A stretch of 64,000 bases of DNA, taken from NCBI RefSeq assembly GCF_042683165.1, contig NZ_JBHUIZ010000013.1:124001-188000 (forward strand). The letters are read 5' to 3'. Under the pieces are notes generated by a model. The model searched no databases. It was given only the letters and a program-made list of their open reading frames with translations, and was not told the origin of the DNA. The translations under genes were made by a program, and so were the position numbers. Shown piece by piece: positions 8,510-16,310 of the stretch (position 1 is its first letter; each line of letters opens with the position of its first letter). Source of the DNA: Tigheibacillus halophilus (GTDB lineage: Bacteria > Bacillota > Bacilli > Bacillales > Amphibacillaceae).

Positions 8510-9283
8510 CTAAACGGAATAAAATGAAACTTGATTTGCAATTAGCTCTTTAGATACATCCTCTTCTAACTGTGTATTCGTCAGTAAAACATCAATTTGC
8601 TTTGTGGCGGCAAATGGTGCGCTCGAATTGCGGCCAATTTTACTATGGTCAATCAACGCAACGACTTTGCGTGATCTGTTGACCATTTCCTTTTTGATTT
8701 GTACCTCATATAAATTGAAATCTGTAAGTCCGCTCTCTGCTGAAAAGCCATTAGCCGATGTAAACATGATGTCAATATGCACATTGTCTAAAATACTGAG
8801 ACCCATGAGCCCTTCGATAGATTTGGATTCATTCGTCACCATACCGCCGATCATAATGACTGTAATTTCCGGAATATCTGATAGTTCCAGTGCTGTATAT
8901 AGCCCGCTGGTGACTACTGTTAAACGCATCGGATCTTTCTTTAATTGCCGGGCGATTTCCAGTGCTGTAGAACTGCCGTCAAGCAAGATACATTGTTTTT
9001 CGGAAATGAATTCCAATGCCTTCACAGCCATTTTCATTTTTTCTTCTTTGTGCTGCTTTTCGCGAGCCGAAAAACTTGTCTCTGTTTTTTCTGATGTATC
9101 ATTCAACACAGCTCCGCCATGCGTTCGAACCAGCAGCCCTTCTGCCTCCATTTTATTCAAATCGGATCGCAGTGTTGCTTCTGAAACACCGATTTTTGCT
9201 GAGAGCTCCTTAACAGTTAACCGGTGCTGATCAATCAAAAATTCCATGATTTTATCTCTTCGTTCTGTAACAAACATTTTCAT
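8510..9283 (-). CDS. DeoR family transcriptional regulator of the polyol operon
   Basis: A 257-residue DeoR/GlpR-type regulator. The N-terminal winged helix includes ELSAKIGVSEATLRSDLNKM at about residues 26-45, followed by RTHGGAVL, the usual junction to the sugar-phosphate-sensing C-terminal domain, which carries LLDGSSTA and IDHSKIG. Such proteins usually repress a sugar operon until a phosphorylated intermediate binds. It is transcribed divergently from the dehydrogenase-permease-kinase operon and shares a 286-bp intergenic region with a candidate operator, so control of that operon is the natural inference. Confidence 0.9.
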   Translation of the reverse strand: MKMFVTERRDKIMEFLIDQHRLTVKELSAKIGVSEATLRSDLNKMEAEGLLVRTHGGAVLNDTSEKTETSFSAREKQHKEEKMKMAVKALEFISEKQCILLDGSSTALEIARQLKKDPMRLTVVTSGLYTALELSDIPEITVIMIGGMVTNESKSIEGLMGLSILDNVHIDIMFTSANGFSAESGLTDFNLYEVQIKKEMVNRSRKVVALIDHSKIGRNSSAPFAATKQIDVLLTNTQLEEDVSKELIANQVSFYSV

Positions 9284-9410
9284 TCATTGTTCATCCTTAT
9301 GGGTCCATAATATCAATCACTCATTTAATAGTATTTTATTTTCAGGATTTTTTCAACTTATGGCAATTAATTGATGTGACAAGCTTTTTTTGATAAGAAA
9401 TAATATAAAA

Positions 9411-9426
9411 CGAAAACAATCGAAAA
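9411..9426. promoter_or_regulatory. Candidate DeoR operator: two CGAAAA direct repeats
   Basis: CGAAAA occurs at 9411-9416 and 9421-9426, ten bases apart, that is one helical turn, just upstream of the -35 hexamer of the polyol operon. A/T-rich repeats with a CGAAA core are common in DeoR-family operators. Assignment by position and pattern only. Confidence 0.4.
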
Positions 9427-9432
9427 TAAACA

Positions 9433-9460
9433 TTGACAAAGTGTTCCCATATGTTATCAT
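9433..9460 (+). promoter_or_regulatory. Sigma-A promoter of the polyol operon
   Basis: TTGACA (9433-9438) and TATCAT (9455-9460) with a 16-base spacer, about 110 bases before the dehydrogenase start. Confidence 0.7.
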
Positions 9461-9472
9461 AACGGTATAAAA

Positions 9473-9486
9473 TGAAAGCGATTGCA
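9473..9486 (+). promoter_or_regulatory. cre site (CcpA) in the polyol operon leader
   Basis: TGAAAGCGATTGCA matches the cre consensus TGWAANCGNTNWCA at 13 of 14 positions. It lies just downstream of the predicted transcription start, a position from which CcpA blocks transcription, so glucose repression of the operon is expected. Confidence 0.7.
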
Positions 9487-9569
9487 AAAAAGGGGGGGAA
9501 CATACTTAAATCGTGGCGATTTGGGGACAATGCGGCGTGGAAATATAATTCAAACACAAAGGAGAATGG

Positions 9570-10682
9570 ATGATGGCAGAAACAATGGAGAAAAACGTCA
9601 AGCAAGATATTGCAATGCCTAAAACGATGAAAGCAGTAGTGGCATATGCACCTGGAGATTACCGTTATGAAGAAGTTGCAACACCAAAACTCGAGGATGA
9701 CCAGGAAATCATCATAAAAGTGGAAGGATGCGGTATTTGCGCTGGCGATATCAAGGCTTATGGCGGTGCACCAAGTTTTTGGGGTGATGAGAAACAGCCT
9801 CCGTATATCAAAGCACCAATGATTCCGGGTCATGAGTTTATCGGAAGGGTTGTAAAAAAAGGAAACGCTGTTACCGAGTTTGAAATTGGCGACAGAGTTA
9901 TCTCTGAGCAAATCGTACCTTGCTGGGATTGTCGTTTTTGTAAGCGCGGCCAATATTGGATGTGTGAAAAACATGATCTTTATGGTTTTCAAAACAATGT
10001 CAATGGCGGCATGGCAGAATATATGAAATTTACCAAGGAAGCCATCAACTATAAAGTTCCTGAAGATTTACCGCTGGAGCAAGCGATTTTGATCGAACCA
10101 TATGCTTGCAGCATGCATGCGGTTCAAAGAGCACAGATCCAGCTTGGAGATTTTGTCGTATTGTCTGGTGCGGGCACTCTCGGCCTTGGGATGGTTGGAG
10201 CAGCAAAAAGATCTGGCGCAGGAACGCTAGTCGTGCTGGATTTAAAAGAAGACCGTTTAGAACTGGCGAAAAAATTCGGCGCGGATATCGTGATGAACCC
10301 TAGTGAAGTAGACGTAGAAAAAGAAATCAAAGCCATGACAGATGGATACGGCTGCGATATTTACATCGAAGCGACTGGACACCCTAAATCAGTTGAACAG
10401 GGCCTTGGAATGATTCGAAAACTTGGCCGCTTTGTCGAATTCAGCGTATTCGGTGAACCGGTATCAGTGGATTGGAGCATTATCAGTGACCGTAAGGAGC
10501 TTGATCTGCTTGGCTCACATCTGGGTCCATATTGCTACGATTTGGTTATCGATGGGATTGCAAAAGGGGAGCTGCCGACCGAGGGAGTGGTAACCCACCA
10601 GTTGAAATTAGAAGACTATGAAAAAGGATTCGATTTGATGAAAAAAGGAGACAAATCTTTGAAAATAGTTTTGATACCTTAA
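9570..10682 (+). CDS. Zinc-dependent polyol dehydrogenase (erythritol/L-threitol dehydrogenase type)
   Basis: A 370-residue medium-chain dehydrogenase. Visible features: catalytic zinc region GCGICAGDIKAYGG and GHEF, structural zinc lobe with four cysteines in CWDCRFCKRGQYWMC, nucleotide-binding GAGTLGLGMVG, and the C-terminal stretch SVFGEPVSVDWSIISD/LGSHLGPYC. From memory these last blocks and VPCWDCRFCKRGQYWMCEKHDLYG closely match the erythritol/L-threitol dehydrogenases of actinobacteria, which oxidise a C4 polyol to erythrulose with NAD+. The start is 9570 or 9573 (tandem ATG after AAAGGAG). It is the first gene of the operon, followed by permease, kinase and isomerase genes that fit the same use. 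The exact polyol is not proven. Confidence 0.85.
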   Translation: MMAETMEKNVKQDIAMPKTMKAVVAYAPGDYRYEEVATPKLEDDQEIIIKVEGCGICAGDIKAYGGAPSFWGDEKQPPYIKAPMIPGHEFIGRVVKKGNAVTEFEIGDRVISEQIVPCWDCRFCKRGQYWMCEKHDLYGFQNNVNGGMAEYMKFTKEAINYKVPEDLPLEQAILIEPYACSMHAVQRAQIQLGDFVVLSGAGTLGLGMVGAAKRSGAGTLVVLDLKEDRLELAKKFGADIVMNPSEVDVEKEIKAMTDGYGCDIYIEATGHPKSVEQGLGMIRKLGRFVEFSVFGEPVSVDWSIISDRKELDLLGSHLGPYCYDLVIDGIAKGELPTEGVVTHQLKLEDYEKGFDLMKKGDKSLKIVLIP

Positions 10683-10705
10683 TCGATCAAAAGGGAGCTG
10701 GAAAA

Positions 10706-11995
10706 ATGGTGGCAAAAGACGCAAGCTTACTTGACAGGATTGGTATTCCTGCCCATCTTGTCTGGGGATATGTCGGGGTTTTGATTTTCATGATGGGAGA
10801 CGGGTTAGAGCTTGGCTGGCTTAGTCCATATTTGGTTGATAACGGTTTAAGTGTAAGAGAAGCAGCATTGCTGACCACAGCATACGGGGTGACAATAGCG
10901 ATATCAGCTTGGTTTTCCGGTGTGCTTGTGGAGGCCATCGGGCCGAGAAAGGCAATGTTGATAGGCTGGTTGATGTATGTTGTAGGAACGATTGGGTTTG
11001 TCGGTTTTGCGATACCAGAATTGAATTACGGACTTATGATACCTACATATGCTTTAAGGGGATTTGGGTATCCGTTGTTTGCTTATTCTTTTTTGGTCTG
11101 GATAGCATACCGCACGCCACAGCACCAATTGGGAAAAGCAGTTGGCTGGTTCTGGTTTGTTTTTACTGGGGGGCTAAGTGTCCTTGGTGCTTATTATTCC
11201 AGCTGGGCTCTCGCCCATCTGGGACATATCAACACATTATGGAGTGCACTGGTTTGGGTGACACTCGGCGCTTTTCTAGCCATAGGTGTCAATCGCGATC
11301 AAATTGAAAAAAATGCTCATGCGAATACAGAGGCATCCTCGAAATTAAAAGAACTGATCAAAGGAATAACTATTGTTAAAACGGAACCAAAAGTGGGAAT
11401 CGCTGGAATTGTCCGCGTGATTAACCAGGCAGCACAATATGCTTTTCCCTTGTTTCTGCCAATCTATCTGACAAAATTCGGCATTGAAACCACTGTTTGG
11501 CTTAATATTTGGGGTACTATTTTTATCTCCAATATTGCTTTCAATTTAATATTCGGTTTTGTTGGTGATAAATTCGGATGGCGTAATACCATTATGTGGT
11601 TTGGCGGAGTAGGCTGCGGTATCTTCACATTAATGCTATTTTATGCACCACAGGTTTTTGGTGGAAATCTAACTGTCATTTCAATTATTGGGATTCTATG
11701 GGGTGCTTGCCTGGCTGGTTATGTGCCACTTTCTGCTCTTGTACCGTCCCTGGTACAAACGGATAAAGGAGCAGCAATGTCCATTTTGAATTTAGGCGCT
11801 GGATTATGTGTGTTTGTAGGTCCGGCTCTGGTCGCACTGTTCTTCGATTGGGTTGGTAATACGGGCATCATTTGGATCCTGGCAGGCATCTATTTCATTG
11901 GTGCATTCATGACGAAATTTCTCACCTTGCCAAACGAAAAAAAAGAATCTGGAAAGGTGCTTGCTGATAAGATGGGATCAAGTGTTTCCAGTTAA
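10706..11995 (+). CDS. MFS polyol permease (RbtT/DalT/CsbX subfamily)
   Basis: A 429-residue major facilitator with about 12 membrane segments. GDGLELGWLSPYLVDNGLS near the N-terminus, RGFGYPLFAYSFLVWIAY in the middle and GWFWFVFTGGLSVLG fit the polyol permease subfamily (ribitol, D-arabinitol, CsbX). It would import the polyol by proton symport for the dehydrogenase encoded 23 bases upstream. AAGGGAGCTGG precedes the start. Specificity is inferred from the operon. Confidence 0.87.
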   Translation: MVAKDASLLDRIGIPAHLVWGYVGVLIFMMGDGLELGWLSPYLVDNGLSVREAALLTTAYGVTIAISAWFSGVLVEAIGPRKAMLIGWLMYVVGTIGFVGFAIPELNYGLMIPTYALRGFGYPLFAYSFLVWIAYRTPQHQLGKAVGWFWFVFTGGLSVLGAYYSSWALAHLGHINTLWSALVWVTLGAFLAIGVNRDQIEKNAHANTEASSKLKELIKGITIVKTEPKVGIAGIVRVINQAAQYAFPLFLPIYLTKFGIETTVWLNIWGTIFISNIAFNLIFGFVGDKFGWRNTIMWFGGVGCGIFTLMLFYAPQVFGGNLTVISIIGILWGACLAGYVPLSALVPSLVQTDKGAAMSILNLGAGLCVFVGPALVALFFDWVGNTGIIWILAGIYFIGAFMTKFLTLPNEKKESGKVLADKMGSSVSS

Positions 11996-12055
11996 TGATG
12001 TGTCAACCCGCAAGGAGAATATACTGCAGAGAGATGGATAGAGAGGTAGGTTTGT

Positions 12056-13060
12056 ATGAAGAAACTGATAAATGATCCGAAATTTGTCGTGGAAGAAATG
12101 ATTGAAGGCTATGTGAAAGCCCATCCAAACCATATCAAACGACTTTCAGAAAATGATCGTGCACTGGTCACTGCCAAGAATACGGCAGCCGATAAAGTCG
12201 GCATTTTGATAGGGGGAGGCTCCGGCCATGAGCCCGCATTCATGGGATATGTCGGTTCCGGGATGGCAGATGGCGTGGCTGTAGGAAATATATTTGCTTC
12301 CCCGCCGCCAGACCCCATTCTGGAAGTGACAAAGGCAATTCATAAGGGAGCAGGTGTTGTTTATTTATACGGTAATTATGCCGGAGATGTCATGAATTTT
12401 GGTATGGCAGCTGAAATGGCTGACCTGGAAGAAGATATTGCTGTAGAAATGGTCGTGACTACGGATGATGTCGCTTCAGCCTCAAAAGAGGAAAAGGAAA
12501 AACGCCGCGGCATTGCTGGAGAATTTTTTGTGTATAAGGCGGCTGGTGCAGCAGCAGATGACGGATATGATTTGCAGGAGGTTGCAAGAGTAGCCAGAAA
12601 GGCGAATGATTACACACGTTCTATGGGAGTGGGGCTATCACCATGTTCTTTGCCGCAAACGGGTAAACCAAGCTTTGAGTTAGCTGATGAAGAAATGGAA
12701 GTCGGGCTTGGTCACCATGGCGAGCCGGGAATCGAAAAGAGTCCTGTAGCCACAGCCGATAAGGTTGCAGAACGTCTTGTCAATGACATTTTGAAAGATA
12801 TGCCATTAGAGAGCAAAAATGAAGTTGCAGTTCTTGTTAATGGATTAGGGTCTACCCCAAGAATGGAATTGTATATCATTTACAGAAAGGTAGAACAGCT
12901 GTTAACAGACAGAGGTATTCATATATACCGTTCATACGTTGGTGATTATATCACTTCACTGGAGATGGGCGGCTGCAGTATCACGTTGATGAAGCTAGAC
13001 GAAGAATTGAAGAAATTCGTTGACCATCCGGTCGACTGTCCAATGTTTGTGCAGAAATAA
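12056..13060 (+). CDS. dhaK: DhaK-type ketose kinase subunit (probable erythrulose kinase)
   Basis: A 334-residue DhaK domain. It has GGGSGHEPAFMGYVGSGM, which forms the substrate pocket, and His221 in GLGHHGEPGI, the histidine that binds the ketose covalently. Partnered with the DhaL protein encoded 12 bases downstream. No DhaM gene follows, unlike the second dha set at 55-57 kb, so this pair is likely to use ATP or to share DhaM. DhaK-type kinases also act on D- or L-erythrulose; the neighbouring C4-polyol dehydrogenase and RpiB make erythrulose the likelier substrate here than dihydroxyacetone. Confidence 0.85.
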   Translation: MKKLINDPKFVVEEMIEGYVKAHPNHIKRLSENDRALVTAKNTAADKVGILIGGGSGHEPAFMGYVGSGMADGVAVGNIFASPPPDPILEVTKAIHKGAGVVYLYGNYAGDVMNFGMAAEMADLEEDIAVEMVVTTDDVASASKEEKEKRRGIAGEFFVYKAAGAAADDGYDLQEVARVARKANDYTRSMGVGLSPCSLPQTGKPSFELADEEMEVGLGHHGEPGIEKSPVATADKVAERLVNDILKDMPLESKNEVAVLVNGLGSTPRMELYIIYRKVEQLLTDRGIHIYRSYVGDYITSLEMGGCSITLMKLDEELKKFVDHPVDCPMFVQK

Positions 13061-13072
13061 GGAGGATAGAAG

Positions 13073-13729
13073 ATGGAATTTTCAGCAGGAGATTTTATAA
13101 CATATTTTCAATCAGTGGCTGATTTGATGGAAAAACAAAAGGATTATCTATGTGAACTTGATCGGAAATTGGGAGACGGGGACCATGGTGTGACAATGTC
13201 TATTGGCTGGCAGGCAGTTTTGGCACAATTAGACAGCACCCTGGGTGAGGAAGCAGATTGCGGGAAACTCTGTATCCAAGTTGGCAAAACATTCTTGAAC
13301 GCAGTTGGCTCATCCGTTGGTCCTTTGTATGCTACCGCATTGATGCGCGGTGGAAAAATATTGAAAGGAAAAGTGGCTGTCAATGAGGAGCAACTGTATG
13401 AATTTTGGTGTGCCTTTTGTCACGGTGTCAAGGAACGTGGACAGGCCGAAATCGGGGATAAAACCATGGTTGATACATTGGAACCAGCCCGAGAAGCCTT
13501 GGAGGAAAGCTGGCAGCAGGAGCAAAATTTTCAACGAGCATTTGAGGCAGCCGTTGCAGCTGGGGAAACAGGTATGCAGTCTACCATTGCCTTAACATCC
13601 AAGCTTGGACGCTCCAGTCGTTTGGGAGAGCGTTCAGCAGGGACCCAGGACCCGGGAGCGACATCAGCATTTTTGTTGTTATCGTCTTTCTCTGCATACT
13701 TGGATACGAAAATAGCGAATGCAAGCTAA
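13073..13729 (+). CDS. dhaL: DhaL-type kinase subunit (nucleotide-binding)
   Basis: A 218-residue all-helical DhaL domain. The metal/nucleotide site ELDRKLGDGDHGVTM carries the conserved aspartates, and the C-terminal GERSAGTQDPGATSAF is the second conserved block. It supplies the phosphoryl group to the ketose held by DhaK. AGGAGG precedes the ATG with 7 bases of spacing. Slightly longer than the DhaL of the PTS-linked set (206 residues); family knowledge cannot decide by eye whether it exchanges free ATP. Confidence 0.87.
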   Translation: MEFSAGDFITYFQSVADLMEKQKDYLCELDRKLGDGDHGVTMSIGWQAVLAQLDSTLGEEADCGKLCIQVGKTFLNAVGSSVGPLYATALMRGGKILKGKVAVNEEQLYEFWCAFCHGVKERGQAEIGDKTMVDTLEPAREALEESWQQEQNFQRAFEAAVAAGETGMQSTIALTSKLGRSSRLGERSAGTQDPGATSAFLLLSSFSAYLDTKIANAS

Positions 13730-13754
13730 CAGGAAGGATCATTGGAGGTTGTGT

Positions 13755-14717
13755 ATGTCAGAACTTGCCACCGAATTTGTGAAAGCAACCCAGCAGGCTG
13801 CTGTTGCCGCATATCCATGGGTCGGAAAGCAGAGGAAAAATCCTGCAGATGCTGCGGCAACAGAAGCATTAAGAAATCATTTGAATCTGATTGATTTTAC
13901 GGGTGAAATAAAAATCGGCGAAGGAGAAATGGATGAGGCACCGATGCTGTTTATTGGTGAAAAGGTAGGAACCGGGTCTGGGCCTGAAATAGATATTGCT
14001 GTCGATCCTATCGATGGCACTGCTTTAGTTGCAGCTGGAAAAGGTAACGCCATCACGGTTATCGCCGCAGCAGATTCCGGCAGCTTACTTCATGCGCCTG
14101 ATATGTACATGGAAAAAATCGCTGTGGGACCAAAAGCAAAAGGGAAAATTTCTTTAGAAGTGCCAATAGGGGATAACTTAAAAGCTGTTGCAGCAGCTAA
14201 TGGCAAGAAAATTACAGAGTTGCGAGTCGCTGTACAGAAACGGCCAAGACACGCGGAACTCATGATGGCTGTTCAGAGAACTGGAGCTGAAGTTGTGCTG
14301 TTTTCGGATGTAGATATCACTTTAGCTGTGGCTACATGCCTTGATGAAATAGACATCGATATGGTCGCAGGTGTGGGCGGCGCCCCTGAAGGTGTTATTG
14401 GGGCAGTAGCATTGCGGATCTTAGGCGGTGATTTCCAGGGAAAGCTGCTCCCTAAAAATGAAATACAAAGACAAAGATGTCTTGATATGGGGATAAGTGA
14501 GCCAGATAGGATGCTGCTTCTGGAGGACTTGGTAGCCAGTGACAATTGTTTCTTTGCAGCCACAGGTATTACTGATGGTATTTTGTTACGGGGGTTGATT
14601 CCCGGGGATGAACATAAAGTAAGGGTACAGTCTTTTTATACAACGAATGTACCAGAAAAGCATTATCAATTTGTTGAAGTAGAGGAACAATTGCCCCATA
14701 GACATAGCTTCAAATGA
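13755..14717 (+). CDS. glpX: Class II fructose-1,6-bisphosphatase family phosphatase (GlpX)
   Basis: A 320-residue GlpX-type sugar bisphosphatase from ATG 13755, which follows GGAGG; an in-frame ATG at 13719 overlaps dhaL and has no binding site. Metal-site motifs are GEGEMDEAPMLFIGE and DPIDGTALV. GlpX enzymes hydrolyse the 1-phosphate of fructose-1,6-bisphosphate and often sedoheptulose-1,7-bisphosphate. Its place between an erythrulose-type kinase and an RpiB isomerase suggests work on sugar bisphosphates made from erythrose-4-phosphate plus dihydroxyacetone phosphate, which is inference. Confidence 0.88.
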   Translation: MSELATEFVKATQQAAVAAYPWVGKQRKNPADAAATEALRNHLNLIDFTGEIKIGEGEMDEAPMLFIGEKVGTGSGPEIDIAVDPIDGTALVAAGKGNAITVIAAADSGSLLHAPDMYMEKIAVGPKAKGKISLEVPIGDNLKAVAAANGKKITELRVAVQKRPRHAELMMAVQRTGAEVVLFSDVDITLAVATCLDEIDIDMVAGVGGAPEGVIGAVALRILGGDFQGKLLPKNEIQRQRCLDMGISEPDRMLLLEDLVASDNCFFAATGITDGILLRGLIPGDEHKVRVQSFYTTNVPEKHYQFVEVEEQLPHRHSFK

Positions 14718-14871
14718 TTCAAATGATCTGCAAGCGAAATTTAAGGTCCTTCATAATACCCTGATGGAGGCAATCATCATAAAACATTTTTTGGCCGTCA
14801 CTAGAGGGGCATGACTTAATATTCGGTGATGCATTTGAAGCAAGTTACATCATTAGGAGGTACTGCAAACT

Positions 14872-15327
14872 ATGAAAATAGGCATCGGAAGCGATCACAA
14901 TGGCTTTTATTTAAAAGAGGATATCAAGAAGTTCCTGGCTGGCATGGAACACGAGATTGTCGATTATGGATGTTCATCCTGTGATGCTGTGGACTACCCT
15001 GATGTGGCATTTGAGGTTGCACAGGCAATCAGTGAGGAAAAGCTGGATCGAGGAATACTTATTTGCGGTACGGGTATAGGAGTCGCTATCGCAGCAGGAA
15101 AGTACCCAGGGATTCGCGCCGCGCTTTGTCATGACACTTATTCAGCGGAAAGAGCTCAGTTAAGTAATGCTGCCCAAATCATCACGATGGGTGCACAAAT
15201 AATTGGAACTGAACTCGCTAAAAAAGTTGTGGAGGCTTATTTGAATGTGAAATGGGCCGGAGGATCTGAACGAAAGGTCAATAAAATCATCAAGAAAGAA
15301 AAAGAAATCTTGCAGCAGCTGCAATAG
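14872..15327 (+). CDS. rpiB: RpiB/LacAB family sugar-phosphate isomerase (EryI-like)
   Basis: A 151-residue isomerase with the phosphate-binding SDH at residues 7-9, the catalytic Cys65 in ICGTGIGVAIAA, and IRAALCHD. RpiB interconverts ribose-5- and ribulose-5-phosphate; relatives in polyol operons (EryI) interconvert D-erythrulose-4-phosphate and D-erythrose-4-phosphate. TAGGAGGTACTGCAAACT precedes the ATG. There is a 154-bp gap after glpX with no terminator visible, so it probably ends the operon. Its location strongly favours the erythrose-4-phosphate-forming role. Confidence 0.87.
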   Translation: MKIGIGSDHNGFYLKEDIKKFLAGMEHEIVDYGCSSCDAVDYPDVAFEVAQAISEEKLDRGILICGTGIGVAIAAGKYPGIRAALCHDTYSAERAQLSNAAQIITMGAQIIGTELAKKVVEAYLNVKWAGGSERKVNKIIKKEKEILQQLQ

Positions 15328-15355
15328 TGTCTTATCGAATGGAATTGAAGAGAGT

Positions 15356-15383
15356 GGCCCGCCCAGTATGGCGGCCCTTTTTT
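15356..15383 (+). terminator. Terminator of the polyol operon
   Basis: GGCCCGCC and GGCGGCCC form a GC-rich hairpin with one mismatch (CCGCC/GGCGG core), followed by six T. It lies 29 bases after rpiB. Confidence 0.65.
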
Positions 15384-15440
15384 ATGCGCCTGCATCCTGA
15401 AGAAGTACGTATTCTTTTCAATTCCATTAAGACAACCATC

Positions 15441-16199
15441 CTAATCAATAGATCCTACCTGAATTCCTTTCTCCAACAGACGTTGATGAATAGTTTTGGC
15501 AAACGCCAACGCGTGGGGTCCATCACCATGTATGCAAACTGTTTCTGCCTCTATCGTAACATCATTACCAGAGAGAGAAGCGACTTTACCCTCTTGGATC
15601 ATTCGGATAACTTGTCCCGCAGCTTGGCCGTTATCAGTGAGCAGCGCGTTTGCCTCTGTTCGAGGTGTTAGGGAGCCGTCGTCTTGATATGTCCGGTCTG
15701 CAAAAACTTCACTTGCGGTCGGCATGCCGAGTTTTTTACCAGCAGCTATCAGCTCACTGCCTGCCAGCCCATATAGTATGAGTTCCGGATTTACACGGTA
15801 AACGGCCAGGGCAATAGCTTCTGCTAATGCCGAGTTTTTTGCAGCCATGTTGTAAAGCGCACCATGCGGTTTGACATGATGCAGGACACTGCCTTCAGCT
15901 TGGACAAATCCTTGTACAGCACCGACTTGATATAAGACGGCAGCATACACTTCTTCGGGAGAAATATCCATATTTCTCCGTCCGAAACCGACCAGATCTG
16001 GTGTAGAGGGATGTGCTCCGATAGCGGCGCCCCTGGAAATTGCTTTTTTGACGGTTTCTCTGATGATCACTGGATCTCCTGCATGAAAGCCGCAAGCGAT
16101 GTTGGCGGAAGAAACATATTTTAAAATTTCCTCGTCATTTCCTTTTGTATATGCACCGAAGCTTTCGCCTAAATCGCAATTTAAATCAATACGGTACAT
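15441..16199 (-). CDS. pxpA: 5-oxoprolinase subunit A (LamB/YcsF family)
   Basis: A 252-residue cytosolic protein of the LamB/YcsF family. NCDLGESFG at the N-terminus, ANIACGFHAGDP and IGAHPSTPDLVGFGRR are family signatures. PxpA works with PxpB and PxpC to hydrolyse 5-oxoproline (pyroglutamate) to glutamate with ATP, a damage-repair and scavenging reaction. AAAGGAG lies 9 bases before the start. It follows pxpB and pxpC on the minus strand after a 111-base gap. Confidence 0.93.
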   Translation of the reverse strand: MYRIDLNCDLGESFGAYTKGNDEEILKYVSSANIACGFHAGDPVIIRETVKKAISRGAAIGAHPSTPDLVGFGRRNMDISPEEVYAAVLYQVGAVQGFVQAEGSVLHHVKPHGALYNMAAKNSALAEAIALAVYRVNPELILYGLAGSELIAAGKKLGMPTASEVFADRTYQDDGSLTPRTEANALLTDNGQAAGQVIRMIQEGKVASLSGNDVTIEAETVCIHGDGPHALAFAKTIHQRLLEKGIQVGSID

Positions 16200-16310
16200 G
16201 TCAATCAGCTCCTTTAAGATGGATTTGTTGTTTATTCGTTTGATTATTGCAAAAGGTACAGCTTTCCTAAAACAGTGCCTTAGCTGATATAAACCGTTGC
16301 GTGATAAAAA

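Noticed and set aside
9342..9992. A 216-codon minus-strand ORF over the polyol promoter
   Set aside because: Antisense to the dehydrogenase and its promoter, rich in Phe, Cys and His without family resemblance.
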